From JABSOG01 sp041583135 (lineage in GTDB: Bacteria > Pseudomonadota > Gammaproteobacteria > Enterobacterales > Alteromonadaceae), in assembly GCA_041583135.1 (NCBI GenBank), contig JBFHGJ010000080.1, positions 1 through 26,611 on the forward strand: a DNA stretch of 26,611 nucleotides. The letters run 5' to 3'. The position numbers were made by a program, and so were the translations under genes. Under the pieces are notes generated by a model. That model was not told the origin of the DNA. It searched no databases and saw only the letters and a program-made list of their open reading frames with translations. Positions 15,600 to 23,741 of the stretch are shown piece after piece. The stretch's first letter is position 1. Every line of letters begins with the position of its first letter.

Positions 15600-15671
15600 C
15601 AATCGAAATCCTCACGCAGCTTTGACGCTAATCAAGCCGCGTAGCAGGTTCTAATCAAACAACGGGTTGTT

Positions 15672-16898
15672 TTATCCGCCGAAGTCATCCAATAGGATAT
15701 TTTCGTCTTCAACACCCAATTCTTTGAGCATGTTGATCACCGCAGCATTCATCATCGGTGGCCCACACATGTAGTATTCACAGTCTTCAGGCGCTTCGTG
15801 ATCTTTTAGATAGTTCTCGAAAAGCACGTTATGAATGAAGCCTGTGTAACCTTCCCAATCGTCCTCAGGCTGAGGATCTGACAGGGCAACGTGCCATACA
15901 AAGTTTTCGTTTTCAGCGGCCAAGGTATCGAAATCTTCTACATAGAACATTTCGCGCTTAGAGCGAGCACCATACCAGAAGCTCATCTTACGTTTTGACT
16001 TCAAGCGACGCAATTGGTCGAAGATGTGTGAACGCATAGGCGCCATACCGGCACCACCACCAATGAACACCATTTCGTTGTCGGTGTCTTTGGCGAAGAA
16101 CTCACCGAATGGACCAGAGATAGTCACTTTATCGCCAGGCTTAAGGCTCCAGATAAATGAAGACATTTTGCCCGGTGGTACGCTCATGTTACGCGGAGGC
16201 GGAGAAGCAATACGCACGTTCAGCATGATAATGCCTTCTTCTTCCGGGTAGTTGGCCATTGAGTAGGCACGAATAGTTTCTTCGTCTACCTTAGACTCAA
16301 GCTTGAACAAGCCAAAGTGATCCCAGTCGCCACGATACTCTTCAGGCACATCGAAATCGGCATATTTAACGTGATGAGCTGGCGCCTCAATCTGAATATA
16401 ACCACCGGCACGGAAAGGTACGCTCTCGCCATCAGGAATTTCCAACACCAATTCTTTGATGAAAGTTGCCTTGTTGTCGTTAGAACGCACGGTACATTCC
16501 CATTTCTTGATGCCGAAGATCTCTTCCGGCAACTCGATTTTCATGTCCTGCTTAACATTGACCTGACAAGACAAGCGACAGCCTTCACGGGCTTCACGCT
16601 TGGTAATGTGATCAAGTTCGGTCGGCAAAATTTCACCGCCACCTTCTTTGATGGTGACACGACATTGGCCACATGAGCCACCGCCACCACAAGCTGATGA
16701 TACGAAGATACCATTGTCGGCCAAAGCGCCAAGCAGCTTGCCGCCAGCACCGGTTTTAATGGCTTTGCCTTCATCATCATTAATCAGTATGTTGATATCG
16801 CCAGAAGCAACCAGCTTCGATTTCGCCGCGAGGATGCACAGCACCAACACCACAACGATAGCGATAAACATGCCTACGCTAAGAATTATTTCTTGCAT
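15672..16898 (-). CDS. nqrF: Na+-NQR subunit F (NADH entry, 2Fe-2S/FAD)
   Basis: A 408-residue subunit that accepts electrons from NADH. One N-terminal transmembrane helix (about 4-24) anchors it; a ferredoxin-like domain ligates 2Fe-2S with C70, C76, C79 and C111, in the same places as Vibrio NqrF. The FAD domain has RAYSMANYP (about 210-218), and the NADH domain has GGGAGMAPMRS and, near the end, YYMCGPPMM. The C-terminal DDFGG is typical. AAAGGAT upstream of the ATG is the ribosome site. It is the last structural gene of the operon and is separated from nqrE by 37 bp containing a small stem-loop. Confidence 0.98.
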   Translation of the reverse strand: MQEIILSVGMFIAIVVVLVLCILAAKSKLVASGDINILINDDEGKAIKTGAGGKLLGALADNGIFVSSACGGGGSCGQCRVTIKEGGGEILPTELDHITKREAREGCRLSCQVNVKQDMKIELPEEIFGIKKWECTVRSNDNKATFIKELVLEIPDGESVPFRAGGYIQIEAPAHHVKYADFDVPEEYRGDWDHFGLFKLESKVDEETIRAYSMANYPEEEGIIMLNVRIASPPPRNMSVPPGKMSSFIWSLKPGDKVTISGPFGEFFAKDTDNEMVFIGGGAGMAPMRSHIFDQLRRLKSKRKMSFWYGARSKREMFYVEDFDTLAAENENFVWHVALSDPQPEDDWEGYTGFIHNVLFENYLKDHEAPEDCEYYMCGPPMMNAAVINMLKELGVEDENILLDDFGG

Positions 16899-16917
16899 CG
16901 ACTTATCCTTTTACTCT

Positions 16918-16936
16918 TACGGGCGTAATGCCCGTA
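16918..16936 (-). other. Intercistronic stem-loop nqrE-nqrF
   Basis: TACGGGC (16918-16924) pairs with GCCCGTA (16930-16936) across a 5-nt loop. It begins directly after the nqrE stop and ends before the nqrF ribosome site (AAAGGAT). No T-run follows, so it is not a terminator; it could set message stability or the nqrF ratio. Confidence 0.55.
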
Positions 16937-17545
16937 TTATAATGAAATACCAGAGAACGATTGGAAACCAAGCGCCATCAAACCCGCTGTGATAAACACA
17001 GAACCCAAACCGCGAACCCCTTCCGGGAAGTCAGCATATTTAAGTTTTTCACGTACTGCAGCCAAAAGCGCAATCGCGATGGCCCAGCCTAAGCCACTGC
17101 CAAAGCCGTAAACGACCGATTCGCCGAAGCTGTAGTCACGTTGAACCATGAAAGCTACACCACCGAAAATCGCACAGTTTACCGTGATAAGCGGTAAGAA
17201 GATGCCCAGCGCGTCATACAGCGCAGGGAAATACTTGTCCAATACCATTTCGAGAATTTGAACCAAAGCAGCGATAACGCCGATATAGGTCAAAAAGCCT
17301 AGGAAGCTTAAGTCGGCGTCAGGCAGACCAGCCCACTCCAAGGCACCCGGAGCAAGGATATTTTGATAAATCACTTGGTTGACTGGCACAGAGATAGTCA
17401 ATACGACAATCACTGCAACACCCAGACCCATAGCGGTTTTTACTTTCTTAGATACGGCCAAAAACGTACACATACCAAGGAAGTAAGCAAGTGCCATGTT
17501 TTCAACGAAAACCGCACGAATAAAGAGACTCAAATAATGTTCCAT
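16937..17545 (-). CDS. nqrE: Na+-NQR subunit E
   Basis: A 202-residue membrane subunit with six helices. C26 (YFLGMC) and C124 (TVNCAIFGG) correspond to the cysteines that, with two from NqrD, hold the intramembrane iron-sulfur centre. It is homologous to NqrD with inverted topology and to RnfA. The gene starts 3 bp after nqrD ends. Length is close to that of Vibrio NqrE (198). Confidence 0.97.
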   Translation of the reverse strand: MEHYLSLFIRAVFVENMALAYFLGMCTFLAVSKKVKTAMGLGVAVIVVLTISVPVNQVIYQNILAPGALEWAGLPDADLSFLGFLTYIGVIAALVQILEMVLDKYFPALYDALGIFLPLITVNCAIFGGVAFMVQRDYSFGESVVYGFGSGLGWAIAIALLAAVREKLKYADFPEGVRGLGSVFITAGLMALGFQSFSGISL

Positions 17546-17548
17546 GGC

Positions 17549-18181
17549 TTACTCCTTAGGCTCTACTTGGTCTTTCTTGTAGGTGCGTAAGCCCCAAATG
17601 AACAGACCAATGACAAAGAATGAACTAAACGGCAATACCAACAAACCGTTAGCCTGATACCAACCACCGTTTTGTACCAGCGGTAAGATCTCAAAGCCCA
17701 ACAAAGTACCGAAGCCGAACAACTCTTTGATGATACCAACTACGATAAGTACGAAAGAGTAACCCAAGCCATTACCGATACCATCAACAAAGCTCAGCAT
17801 TGGCGGACTCTTCATCGCGAACGCTTCGGCACGACCCATAACGATACAGTTGGTAATGATAAGGCCGATAAATACCGACAACTCTTTCGCTACGCTGTAG
17901 GCAAACGCTTGCAGCACTTGGTCTACGATAATTACCAACGAAGCGATAATGGTCATTTGCACGATAATACGTACAGATGATGGGATCGCATTTCGAATGA
18001 TAGAGATCAACAAGTTGGAAAATGCCGTTACCGAGGTCAATGCCAAAGACATAACCAAAGCGGTTTCGAGCTTAGTGGTAACTGCCAATGCAGAACAGAT
18101 ACCCAGAATTTGCAACGCGATCGGGTTATTATTCAGAATCGGCCCGGTTAACGCGCTTTTAATTTCTTTCATATCAGCCAT
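17549..18181 (-). CDS. nqrD: Na+-NQR subunit D
   Basis: A 210-residue six-helix subunit. C29 (LGICSALAV) and C112 (IITNCIVMGRAEAFA) are exactly at the positions of the Fe-S cysteines in Vibrio NqrD. The first eight bases overlap the end of nqrC, which suggests translational coupling. Related to RnfE, but its place between nqrC and nqrE fixes the assignment. Confidence 0.97.
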   Translation of the reverse strand: MADMKEIKSALTGPILNNNPIALQILGICSALAVTTKLETALVMSLALTSVTAFSNLLISIIRNAIPSSVRIIVQMTIIASLVIIVDQVLQAFAYSVAKELSVFIGLIITNCIVMGRAEAFAMKSPPMLSFVDGIGNGLGYSFVLIVVGIIKELFGFGTLLGFEILPLVQNGGWYQANGLLVLPFSSFFVIGLFIWGLRTYKKDQVEPKE

Positions 18182-18956
18182 TGTTCAGGCTCCCGTTTCG
18201 TACTTTTGTCAAAAATGGACCGAAGCCGTCGTTGCTCAACCAATACTGCAACGTCTTCTCTACGCCCTGACTGGTCAAGGTCGCACCAGAAAGTGCATCA
18301 ACAGCGTGCTCATCGCCCGCTTTAGCGCCGCCTTTAACGATTTTAATCGCCACGTCGCCTTTGTCGTCAAACAACTTCTTGCCCGGCCACAACGCTTTCC
18401 ACTTAGGGTTTTGAACTTCACCACCAAGGCCCGGCGTTTCTTTGTGATCATAATAAACCAGTTTTTGCACTGTGTTGCCGTCAGGCGATACAGCGATAAA
18501 GGCATACATCATGTTCCAAAGACCAGAGCCGTTAATTGGCAAGACAATGCTTTGCACCTTACCGGCTTCGTCTTTCACATAGTAAACAGAGACTTTGTTG
18601 GGACGACGGATCAGTTTGGCAAAGTCATCGGCTGGACGAATACCATCTTTACGTACTGACTTATATTGGTCATAAAGCGCAGGGTCATTAGTGCCAATGA
18701 AATCATCGGTGAACTGGTTATTCTGCAAATCCCACACTTTAGATTCAACATACTTGCTGAAAGTCGCTGGGATATCTTTACCGGCTTTTTCTAAAAGACC
18801 GGCGGCTTCCAAAATGTTGGTTTGTCTGTCAAGTAGCGCATTGGCTTCTTTTTCAGGGCGCAAACCGATAGCCGCGCCAGCAACCACAATAGAACAGGCC
18901 AAACAAACGGCGACAACAACGCCAATCGTTTTGCCGAAAGATTCTTTACTAGACAC
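18174..18956 (-). CDS. nqrC: Na+-NQR subunit C (covalent FMN)
   Basis: A 260-residue subunit with one N-terminal transmembrane helix (about 10-32) and a periplasmic FMN-binding domain. The flavinylation motif SGAT is at 223-226, with T226 as the FMN attachment site (Vibrio T225). The GTG at 18954-18956 is chosen: GGAGGG lies six bases before it, and the resulting length matches Vibrio NqrC (257). The frame continues open upstream to 19013, but that would run through the nqrB end. It overlaps nqrB by eight bases and nqrD by eight. Confidence 0.95.
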   Translation of the reverse strand: MSSKESFGKTIGVVVAVCLACSIVVAGAAIGLRPEKEANALLDRQTNILEAAGLLEKAGKDIPATFSKYVESKVWDLQNNQFTDDFIGTNDPALYDQYKSVRKDGIRPADDFAKLIRRPNKVSVYYVKDEAGKVQSIVLPINGSGLWNMMYAFIAVSPDGNTVQKLVYYDHKETPGLGGEVQNPKWKALWPGKKLFDDKGDVAIKIVKGGAKAGDEHAVDALSGATLTSQGVEKTLQYWLSNDGFGPFLTKVRNGSLNNG

Positions 18957-20151
18957 GGGCAGCCCTCCGCTTGATATTAGCTTCTTTAACGAAGTGGTCG
19001 AACAATGGCGCAAACAGGTTAGCCAATAAGATAGCCAACATCATGCCTTCCGGGAATGCCGGGTTAACCACACGGATCATGACAACCAAACCACCGATGA
19101 GTAAGCCAAAGGCCCATTTGCCTTTGTCGGTGAACGACGCCGATACCGGGTCGGTAGCCATGAAGAACATACCAAAGGCAAAACCACCCAATACCAAATG
19201 CCAGTGCCACTGCATGGCAAACATTTGATTGGTTTCACTGCCGATAACGTTAAACAATGAAGCGGTAGCCAACATACCAAGGAACACACCGGCAACGATA
19301 CGCCATGACGCTATGCGCATGTACATAATCATTAAACCGCCGATAAGCAGTGCCAAAGTAGAAGTCTCACCAACAGAACCTTGAATGTTACCGATAAAGG
19401 CATTCATCCAAACGTCCCAGTTGTTGTAGTCCAATTTACCGTTGGCCGCTTGGCTCAACATGGTCGCACCTGAGAAACCATCAGCGGCAGTCCATACGGT
19501 GTCGCCTGAGATTTGCGCAGGATAGGCAAAGAACAAAAACGCACGACCAGCAAGGGCCGGGTTAAGGAAGTTACGACCGGTACCACCGAATACTTCTTTG
19601 GCGATAACCACACCAAAGGTAATACCCAGTGCCGCCTGCCATAAAGGAATGGTTGGTGGCAAAATCAATGAGAACAGCACACTGGTCACGAAGAAACCTT
19701 CGTTGATTTCGTGGCCACGGATCATCGCAAACAACACTTCCCAGAAACCACCGACGATAAATACCGTCGCGTAGATTGGCAAGTACCAGCAGGCACCATA
19801 CCACATTTTGGCAAACCAGCCGCTTTGCGCGCCAAGCTCACCGCCAAACAAAGAGAACAGACCAACCTGCCACGTATCTGGCAAAGTGCCAGCGCCGGCA
19901 GCCAACGCTTCAGCCGCTTGGTGACCGACATTGTACATACCAAAGAACATGGCAGGGAATGTCGCCAACCACACCATGATCATGATGCGTTTAAGGTCGA
20001 TATTATCACGTACGTGTGAACCGTTTTTGGTGACCAAACCCGGTGTGTACATAATGGTGGCTGCCGCTTCATAAAGCGCATACCACTTTTCATATTTACC
20101 GCCCGCTTCAAAATGCGGTTCGATATCTTCGAGAAACTTCTTCAAACCCAT
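18949..20151 (-). CDS. nqrB: Na+-NQR subunit B (covalent FMN, ion channel)
   Basis: A 400-residue membrane subunit with about ten helices; it carries a covalent FMN, riboflavin and the main Na+ path, and is the site of quinone reduction. The flavinylation motif SGAT is at 227-230, with T230 the attachment residue (Vibrio T236). NFLNPALAGRAFLFFAYP (about 194-211) is strongly conserved in this family. It starts 2 bp after nqrA ends, with AAGG inside the nqrA end as ribosome site. RnfD homologues are shorter, so NqrB is certain in this context. Confidence 0.98.
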   Translation of the reverse strand: MGLKKFLEDIEPHFEAGGKYEKWYALYEAAATIMYTPGLVTKNGSHVRDNIDLKRIMIMVWLATFPAMFFGMYNVGHQAAEALAAGAGTLPDTWQVGLFSLFGGELGAQSGWFAKMWYGACWYLPIYATVFIVGGFWEVLFAMIRGHEINEGFFVTSVLFSLILPPTIPLWQAALGITFGVVIAKEVFGGTGRNFLNPALAGRAFLFFAYPAQISGDTVWTAADGFSGATMLSQAANGKLDYNNWDVWMNAFIGNIQGSVGETSTLALLIGGLMIMYMRIASWRIVAGVFLGMLATASLFNVIGSETNQMFAMQWHWHLVLGGFAFGMFFMATDPVSASFTDKGKWAFGLLIGGLVVMIRVVNPAFPEGMMLAILLANLFAPLFDHFVKEANIKRRAARV

Positions 20152-20153
20152 GA

Positions 20154-21488
20154 TTAGCCTTCCTTCTCGATGGTGTTCAATACCTCACGAAGGACTGGGC
20201 CATACTCATACTTGCCAGGGCAAACAAAAGTACATAGCGCCAAATCTTCTTCGTCCAACTCAAGACAGCCGAGGGTTTGTGCCCCATCGCTATCACCAGA
20301 AAGCAAGTCACGCAACAACAAAGTCGGCAACATATCCAAAGGCATGACACGCTCATAGTTGCCGATTGGCACCATGGCACGGTCAGAACCACCGGTTGAG
20401 GTCGTCATGTTGAACAATTTTTTCGGGCTTAAATGTGCCAAGAAAGAACGGGTAACAGAGAACTTGTCTGAACCTGGGGCGATCCAACCTAAGAACTCTT
20501 TTTCACGACCTTCGCTCAGTACGCTCACTTGGTTGTGATAACGACCTAAGAACGCGTGAGGACCTTTGGCAATGGTGCCTGATAAAACAGAACCTGAGAT
20601 CACGCGGTTGTCGTTGCCTTCAACGTCACCTGCAATCAAATCATTGGTCGAAGCGCCCAACAAGGTACGAACCAAACGCGGGTTTTTAACCACAGGGCCT
20701 GCAACAGAAATGACTTTACCGTTGTACAATTCACCGGTGGTGAACAACAAACCAAAGGCAATCACATCTTGATAGTTAATTGACCAGACTGTCTTTTTCG
20801 GTCCAACCGGATCAATCATATGAATGTGAGTACCGGCAAGGCCAGCAGGGTGAGGGCCGTCAAACTCGTGAGTTTGGACAGCTGAGATAGTCGGCACATT
20901 GCTACCAGCTTTCTTACAGACGTGTACTTTATCGCTCAAACGAGACAATACAGCCAAACCATCTTTGAACGCTTGCTCTTGCTCTTTGATGATAAGCTCA
21001 GCATCGGCGGCCAACGGATTGGTGTCCATCGCAGTAACAAAGATTGAAGCTGGCGTGCTATCAACAGCGGGAACTTTAGAGAACGGACGTGTACGCATCG
21101 CGGTCCACATACCACTGTTCACTAGGTTCTCAACCACCTTAGCACGGTCCAAAGTGGCCAAATCGCCGCTTGAGTACTGGGCGAATTCCACCTTGTCGTT
21201 GCCTTCAACCTTAATCACAACAGATTGCAGGACACGTTTGGCGCCACGGTTGACTTCAATTACTTCGCCCGCAGCTGGTGCAGTGTATTTAATGCCAGGA
21301 GTTTTCTTATCTTCGAAAAGCTCCTGACCTTTGGCAACACGATCACCTACACGAACACGCATAGTTGGCCGCATACCAACATACTCTTCACCGAGCACGG
21401 CCACGGTTTTGATCACAGGACCATCATGGATGACCTGCTGTGGAGCCCCAGTGATTGGGACATCCAAGCCTTTTTTCAGTTTTATCAT
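20154..21488 (-). CDS. nqrA: Na+-NQR subunit A
   Basis: A 444-residue peripheral, cytoplasmic subunit (Vibrio 446) implicated in quinone binding. The N-terminus MIKLKKGLDVPITGAPQ is typical, as are the lipoyl-like segment (about 30-90) and GTHIHMIDPVGP (about 220-231). It is the first gene of the operon. The ribosome site before the ATG is weak (AGCAGAG), and a hairpin-forming inverted repeat lies 39-66 bp upstream. Confidence 0.97.
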   Translation of the reverse strand: MIKLKKGLDVPITGAPQQVIHDGPVIKTVAVLGEEYVGMRPTMRVRVGDRVAKGQELFEDKKTPGIKYTAPAAGEVIEVNRGAKRVLQSVVIKVEGNDKVEFAQYSSGDLATLDRAKVVENLVNSGMWTAMRTRPFSKVPAVDSTPASIFVTAMDTNPLAADAELIIKEQEQAFKDGLAVLSRLSDKVHVCKKAGSNVPTISAVQTHEFDGPHPAGLAGTHIHMIDPVGPKKTVWSINYQDVIAFGLLFTTGELYNGKVISVAGPVVKNPRLVRTLLGASTNDLIAGDVEGNDNRVISGSVLSGTIAKGPHAFLGRYHNQVSVLSEGREKEFLGWIAPGSDKFSVTRSFLAHLSPKKLFNMTTSTGGSDRAMVPIGNYERVMPLDMLPTLLLRDLLSGDSDGAQTLGCLELDEEDLALCTFVCPGKYEYGPVLREVLNTIEKEG

Positions 21489-22023
21489 ATGCTCTGCTTT
21501 TTAATTAAGAAAAGAAGAAGTTACAGGTTATGGCGACTAATAAATTGCCATAACAAAACTGCCGTTCATCGACTACGCTCTAAAACTTTTAACAACCACC
21601 GAGCAGTCATTGCCGAGGTTTGTTCAAAGGAGCGTCAAATTCAGTCGAATTAAACAGCAGTTAAAAATCCGGTTTTATTTGGGGCGGCATTCTATCTCAA
21701 ATCCCATTCTTTTGCCATGGGAAATCAAAAAATCTGCTTACAATTTAGCATTTTTAAGCGGCATTTAACTTTTACTTGATAGTGATGCAAGCAGTGGTAA
21801 ATAATCACCCCAATAGCCATTTTTAAACTATGGTTAATAAAGGCCTCTTGGTATGATATCGAGGCAAAAAACAGGAGGCTTTCTCCTTAAAACACAGGTT
21901 CATGAATCGTTGCCAACAGCTGAATAATTTCAACTAAAGACGCAACCACAATTAATCCCCTGCGCGGTAGCTTAAACGTTCAATATTTGACATGTCTTAC
22001 CGCTAGGGTACTGGATAAGCGGT
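21489..22023. other. Divergent non-coding region between nqrA and the Na+/Pi symporter gene
   Basis: I find no credible coding frame in these 535 bp. The region is AT-rich and must hold the nqrA promoter (minus) and that of the symporter gene (plus). Features I can see are the inverted repeat at 21527-21554, a small hairpin GCCTC...GAGGC (about 21843-21865) next to AGGAG-CTTTCTCCT-type pairing near 21873-21888, a perfect -35 TTGACA at 21987-21992 without a good -10, and the start-site hairpin at 21998-22024. I cannot assign a definite promoter for nqrA. Confidence 0.5.
21527..21554. promoter_or_regulatory. Inverted repeat in nqrA leader/promoter
   Basis: GTTATGGC (21527-21534) and GCCATAAC (21547-21554) are perfect 8-bp arms with a 12-nt spacer, located 39-66 bp upstream of the nqrA ATG. 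It could be an operator or a leader stem-loop; no known consensus is recognised. Confidence 0.5.
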
Positions 22024-22024
22024 A
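21998..22024 (+). other. Stem-loop reaching the start codon of the symporter gene
   Basis: TACCGCT (21998-22004) pairs with AGCGGTA (22018-22024); the last base of the right arm is the A of the ATG. A formed stem would cover the ribosome-binding region. The ribosome site itself is weak (GGATAAG). Confidence 0.4.
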
Positions 22025-23628
22025 TGATAGTAGCATTAGGCACCTTACTCGGAGGTATCGGTTTGTTTTTGCTGGGCATGCAGCATTTGACCGATGGTTT
22101 AAAACAGTCTGCTGGCGAGCGCATCGATTATTACTTACAAGCCGGCACCAGCACCGGCACAAAAGCCTTTCTTTCAGGATTTAGCCTTACCGCTTTGGTG
22201 CAGTCTTCCAGTATTGTCACCGTAGCGACCATCGGTTTTTCCAATGCCGGTTTGTTGTCTCTTGGCCAAGCCACTTGGATAGTCTACGGCAGCAATGTCG
22301 GCACCACCATGACCGCATGGATAGTTGCCTTAGTGGGCTTTAAAATTAAAGTCGAAGCCTTTGCCCTACCGATTGTCGGCGTCGGCATGTTTATGAATTT
22401 ACTGGGTAAGAGCGCACGCCTGCGCTCATTGGGCAAAGCGGCGACCGGGTTTGGTCTGCTGTTTGTAGGGTTAAACCTGCTGCAAGGTGCGCTAGGAGAG
22501 CACAAAGAACAGCTACTGTTTTTGCAAAGTGCTCAATTGAATATACTCAACGTTTTATTGTTGCTGCTACTGGGCTTTTTGATGACGCTGGTGATGCAGT
22601 CATCAAGCGCTTCAATGGCGATGATACTCACCTTGGTCAACGCCCAAGCCATTCCTTTGACTTTAGGCGCCGCAGCGGTGATCGGGGCCAACATAGGCAC
22701 CTGCTCCACAGCCCTTTTGGCGACCATAGGCGCGACACCCAATGCCAAGCGTGTCGCATGGTCCCATGTGATCTTTAATCTCGTTGCGGCCCTTGCCGCC
22801 CTGCTCATGATGCCTCTTGTCTCTGAGGTATTTCACGTTGCCTACGAGCAAAAACTGATGGGGGGTAACGCCGCATTTTGGCTAGCAATATTCCATACAC
22901 TGTTTAACTTGGTTGGGGTCACCTTAATGATCTTTTTAGAACCAAGTGTCACCCGCTACCTGAACAAGCGTTTTACCGCGATGGAGCAGACCAGTCTCAG
23001 ACTAAAATATATCGATGCCACCACTGCCGAAATGCCTGCCATGGCCGCACAAACCGTGCGCAAAGAACTCAATCATCTGCTGATGTTATTGATGAACAAA
23101 CTACAAGACAGCAATTGGCGCAACAACGCCGAGAAAATAACCAACATGGAAAAACTACTCGCCCGTTTTGACGACTACGTTATTGGCATATTGCGCCAAC
23201 CGATGTCTGACGAGCAGGCTGAAATGATGAGCCAAGCGCTGCATTGCTCAAAAACCATGGCCGACATTCTACTGATGAGAAAACAATACGTCGCCAAGCG
23301 TAAAGCCAACACCAATACCACCTTGCTGGAAATATTAGACCAAGTACAACAAAGCTTTGACAAACTCATCGACGCCATACAAAGCGGTCAAAAGCGCAAA
23401 CTGATATCAGAGTTGGTCAGGGCCACAGTGAAAGCCAGTAGACAAGCGGAGGCCCAGCTGCTGCAACTGATCAACACCGGCGCCCTGCCCAACAAAGCCA
23501 TTCACAGCACATTAAATAAAATAGCCTTGCTGGAAAAAATAGCCAAGCTGCTCAACAAACAAACCCGCTGGCAAAGACAGATCAATCGAAACTTGGAAAT
23601 AGAAAGCGACCCTGAACAGGTCAACTGA
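22024..23628 (+). CDS. Na+/phosphate cotransporter (NptA/YjbB type) with PhoU-like tail
   Basis: A 534-residue protein. The membrane domain (about 1-310) contains the duplicated Na/Pi-cotransporter signature QSSS: Q60-SSS with following VTVATIGF, and Q192-SSS with following ASMAM; GSNVGTTMTAW (89-99) and GANIGTCSTA lie after each, as expected for the two inverted repeats. The C-terminal part (about 330-520) is helical and PhoU-like. The family moves inorganic phosphate with Na+ across the inner membrane, in E. coli YjbB often outward. The start at 22024 is the only one that keeps the first helix (GTLLGGIGLFLLG). It is transcribed divergently from nqrA. Confidence 0.92.
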   Translation: MIVALGTLLGGIGLFLLGMQHLTDGLKQSAGERIDYYLQAGTSTGTKAFLSGFSLTALVQSSSIVTVATIGFSNAGLLSLGQATWIVYGSNVGTTMTAWIVALVGFKIKVEAFALPIVGVGMFMNLLGKSARLRSLGKAATGFGLLFVGLNLLQGALGEHKEQLLFLQSAQLNILNVLLLLLLGFLMTLVMQSSSASMAMILTLVNAQAIPLTLGAAAVIGANIGTCSTALLATIGATPNAKRVAWSHVIFNLVAALAALLMMPLVSEVFHVAYEQKLMGGNAAFWLAIFHTLFNLVGVTLMIFLEPSVTRYLNKRFTAMEQTSLRLKYIDATTAEMPAMAAQTVRKELNHLLMLLMNKLQDSNWRNNAEKITNMEKLLARFDDYVIGILRQPMSDEQAEMMSQALHCSKTMADILLMRKQYVAKRKANTNTTLLEILDQVQQSFDKLIDAIQSGQKRKLISELVRATVKASRQAEAQLLQLINTGALPNKAIHSTLNKIALLEKIAKLLNKQTRWQRQINRNLEIESDPEQVN

Positions 23629-23638
23629 ACTTCAAAGA

Positions 23639-23698
23639 GTCAGATACCTAGTAATTTAAAGCTTTAAAAACAAGCGATTAAGCAACTTGGTGTCTGAC
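23639..23698. repeat. REP-like inverted repeat after symporter gene
   Basis: GTCAGATACC (23639-23648) and GGTGTCTGAC (23689-23698) are inverted with one mismatch, about 40 bp apart. A perfect palindrome TTTAAAGCTTTAAA (23655-23668) lies between them. The sequence GGTGTCTGACCC resembles dispersed repeats seen in many gammaproteobacteria. It starts 11 bp after the symporter stop and precedes the end of the convergent fabV. It may act as a 3' structure for one or both genes. Confidence 0.5.
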
Positions 23699-23741
23699 CC
23701 ATTTGATAGGGCTATCCCTGCCCATCGAAATTTAGTGAGGA

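Noticed and set aside
16317..16676. 119-codon open frame opposite nqrF
   Set aside because: It lies wholly antisense to a clear gene, has no family resemblance and no ribosome site; it is a shadow of nqrF codon use.
17949..18659. 236-codon open frame opposite nqrD/nqrC
   Set aside because: It is long, but spans two real antisense genes and their overlap, with no recognisable domain.
18957..19013. Longer NqrC starting upstream of the GTG
   Set aside because: It would run through the nqrB end and place residues before the usual N-terminus; GGAGGG points to the GTG at 18954-18956.
21980..22000. Pho box upstream of the phosphate cotransporter
   Set aside because: TTGACATGTC does not form the direct CTGTCAT-N4-CTGTCAT repeat; it looks more like a -35 element and a short palindrome.
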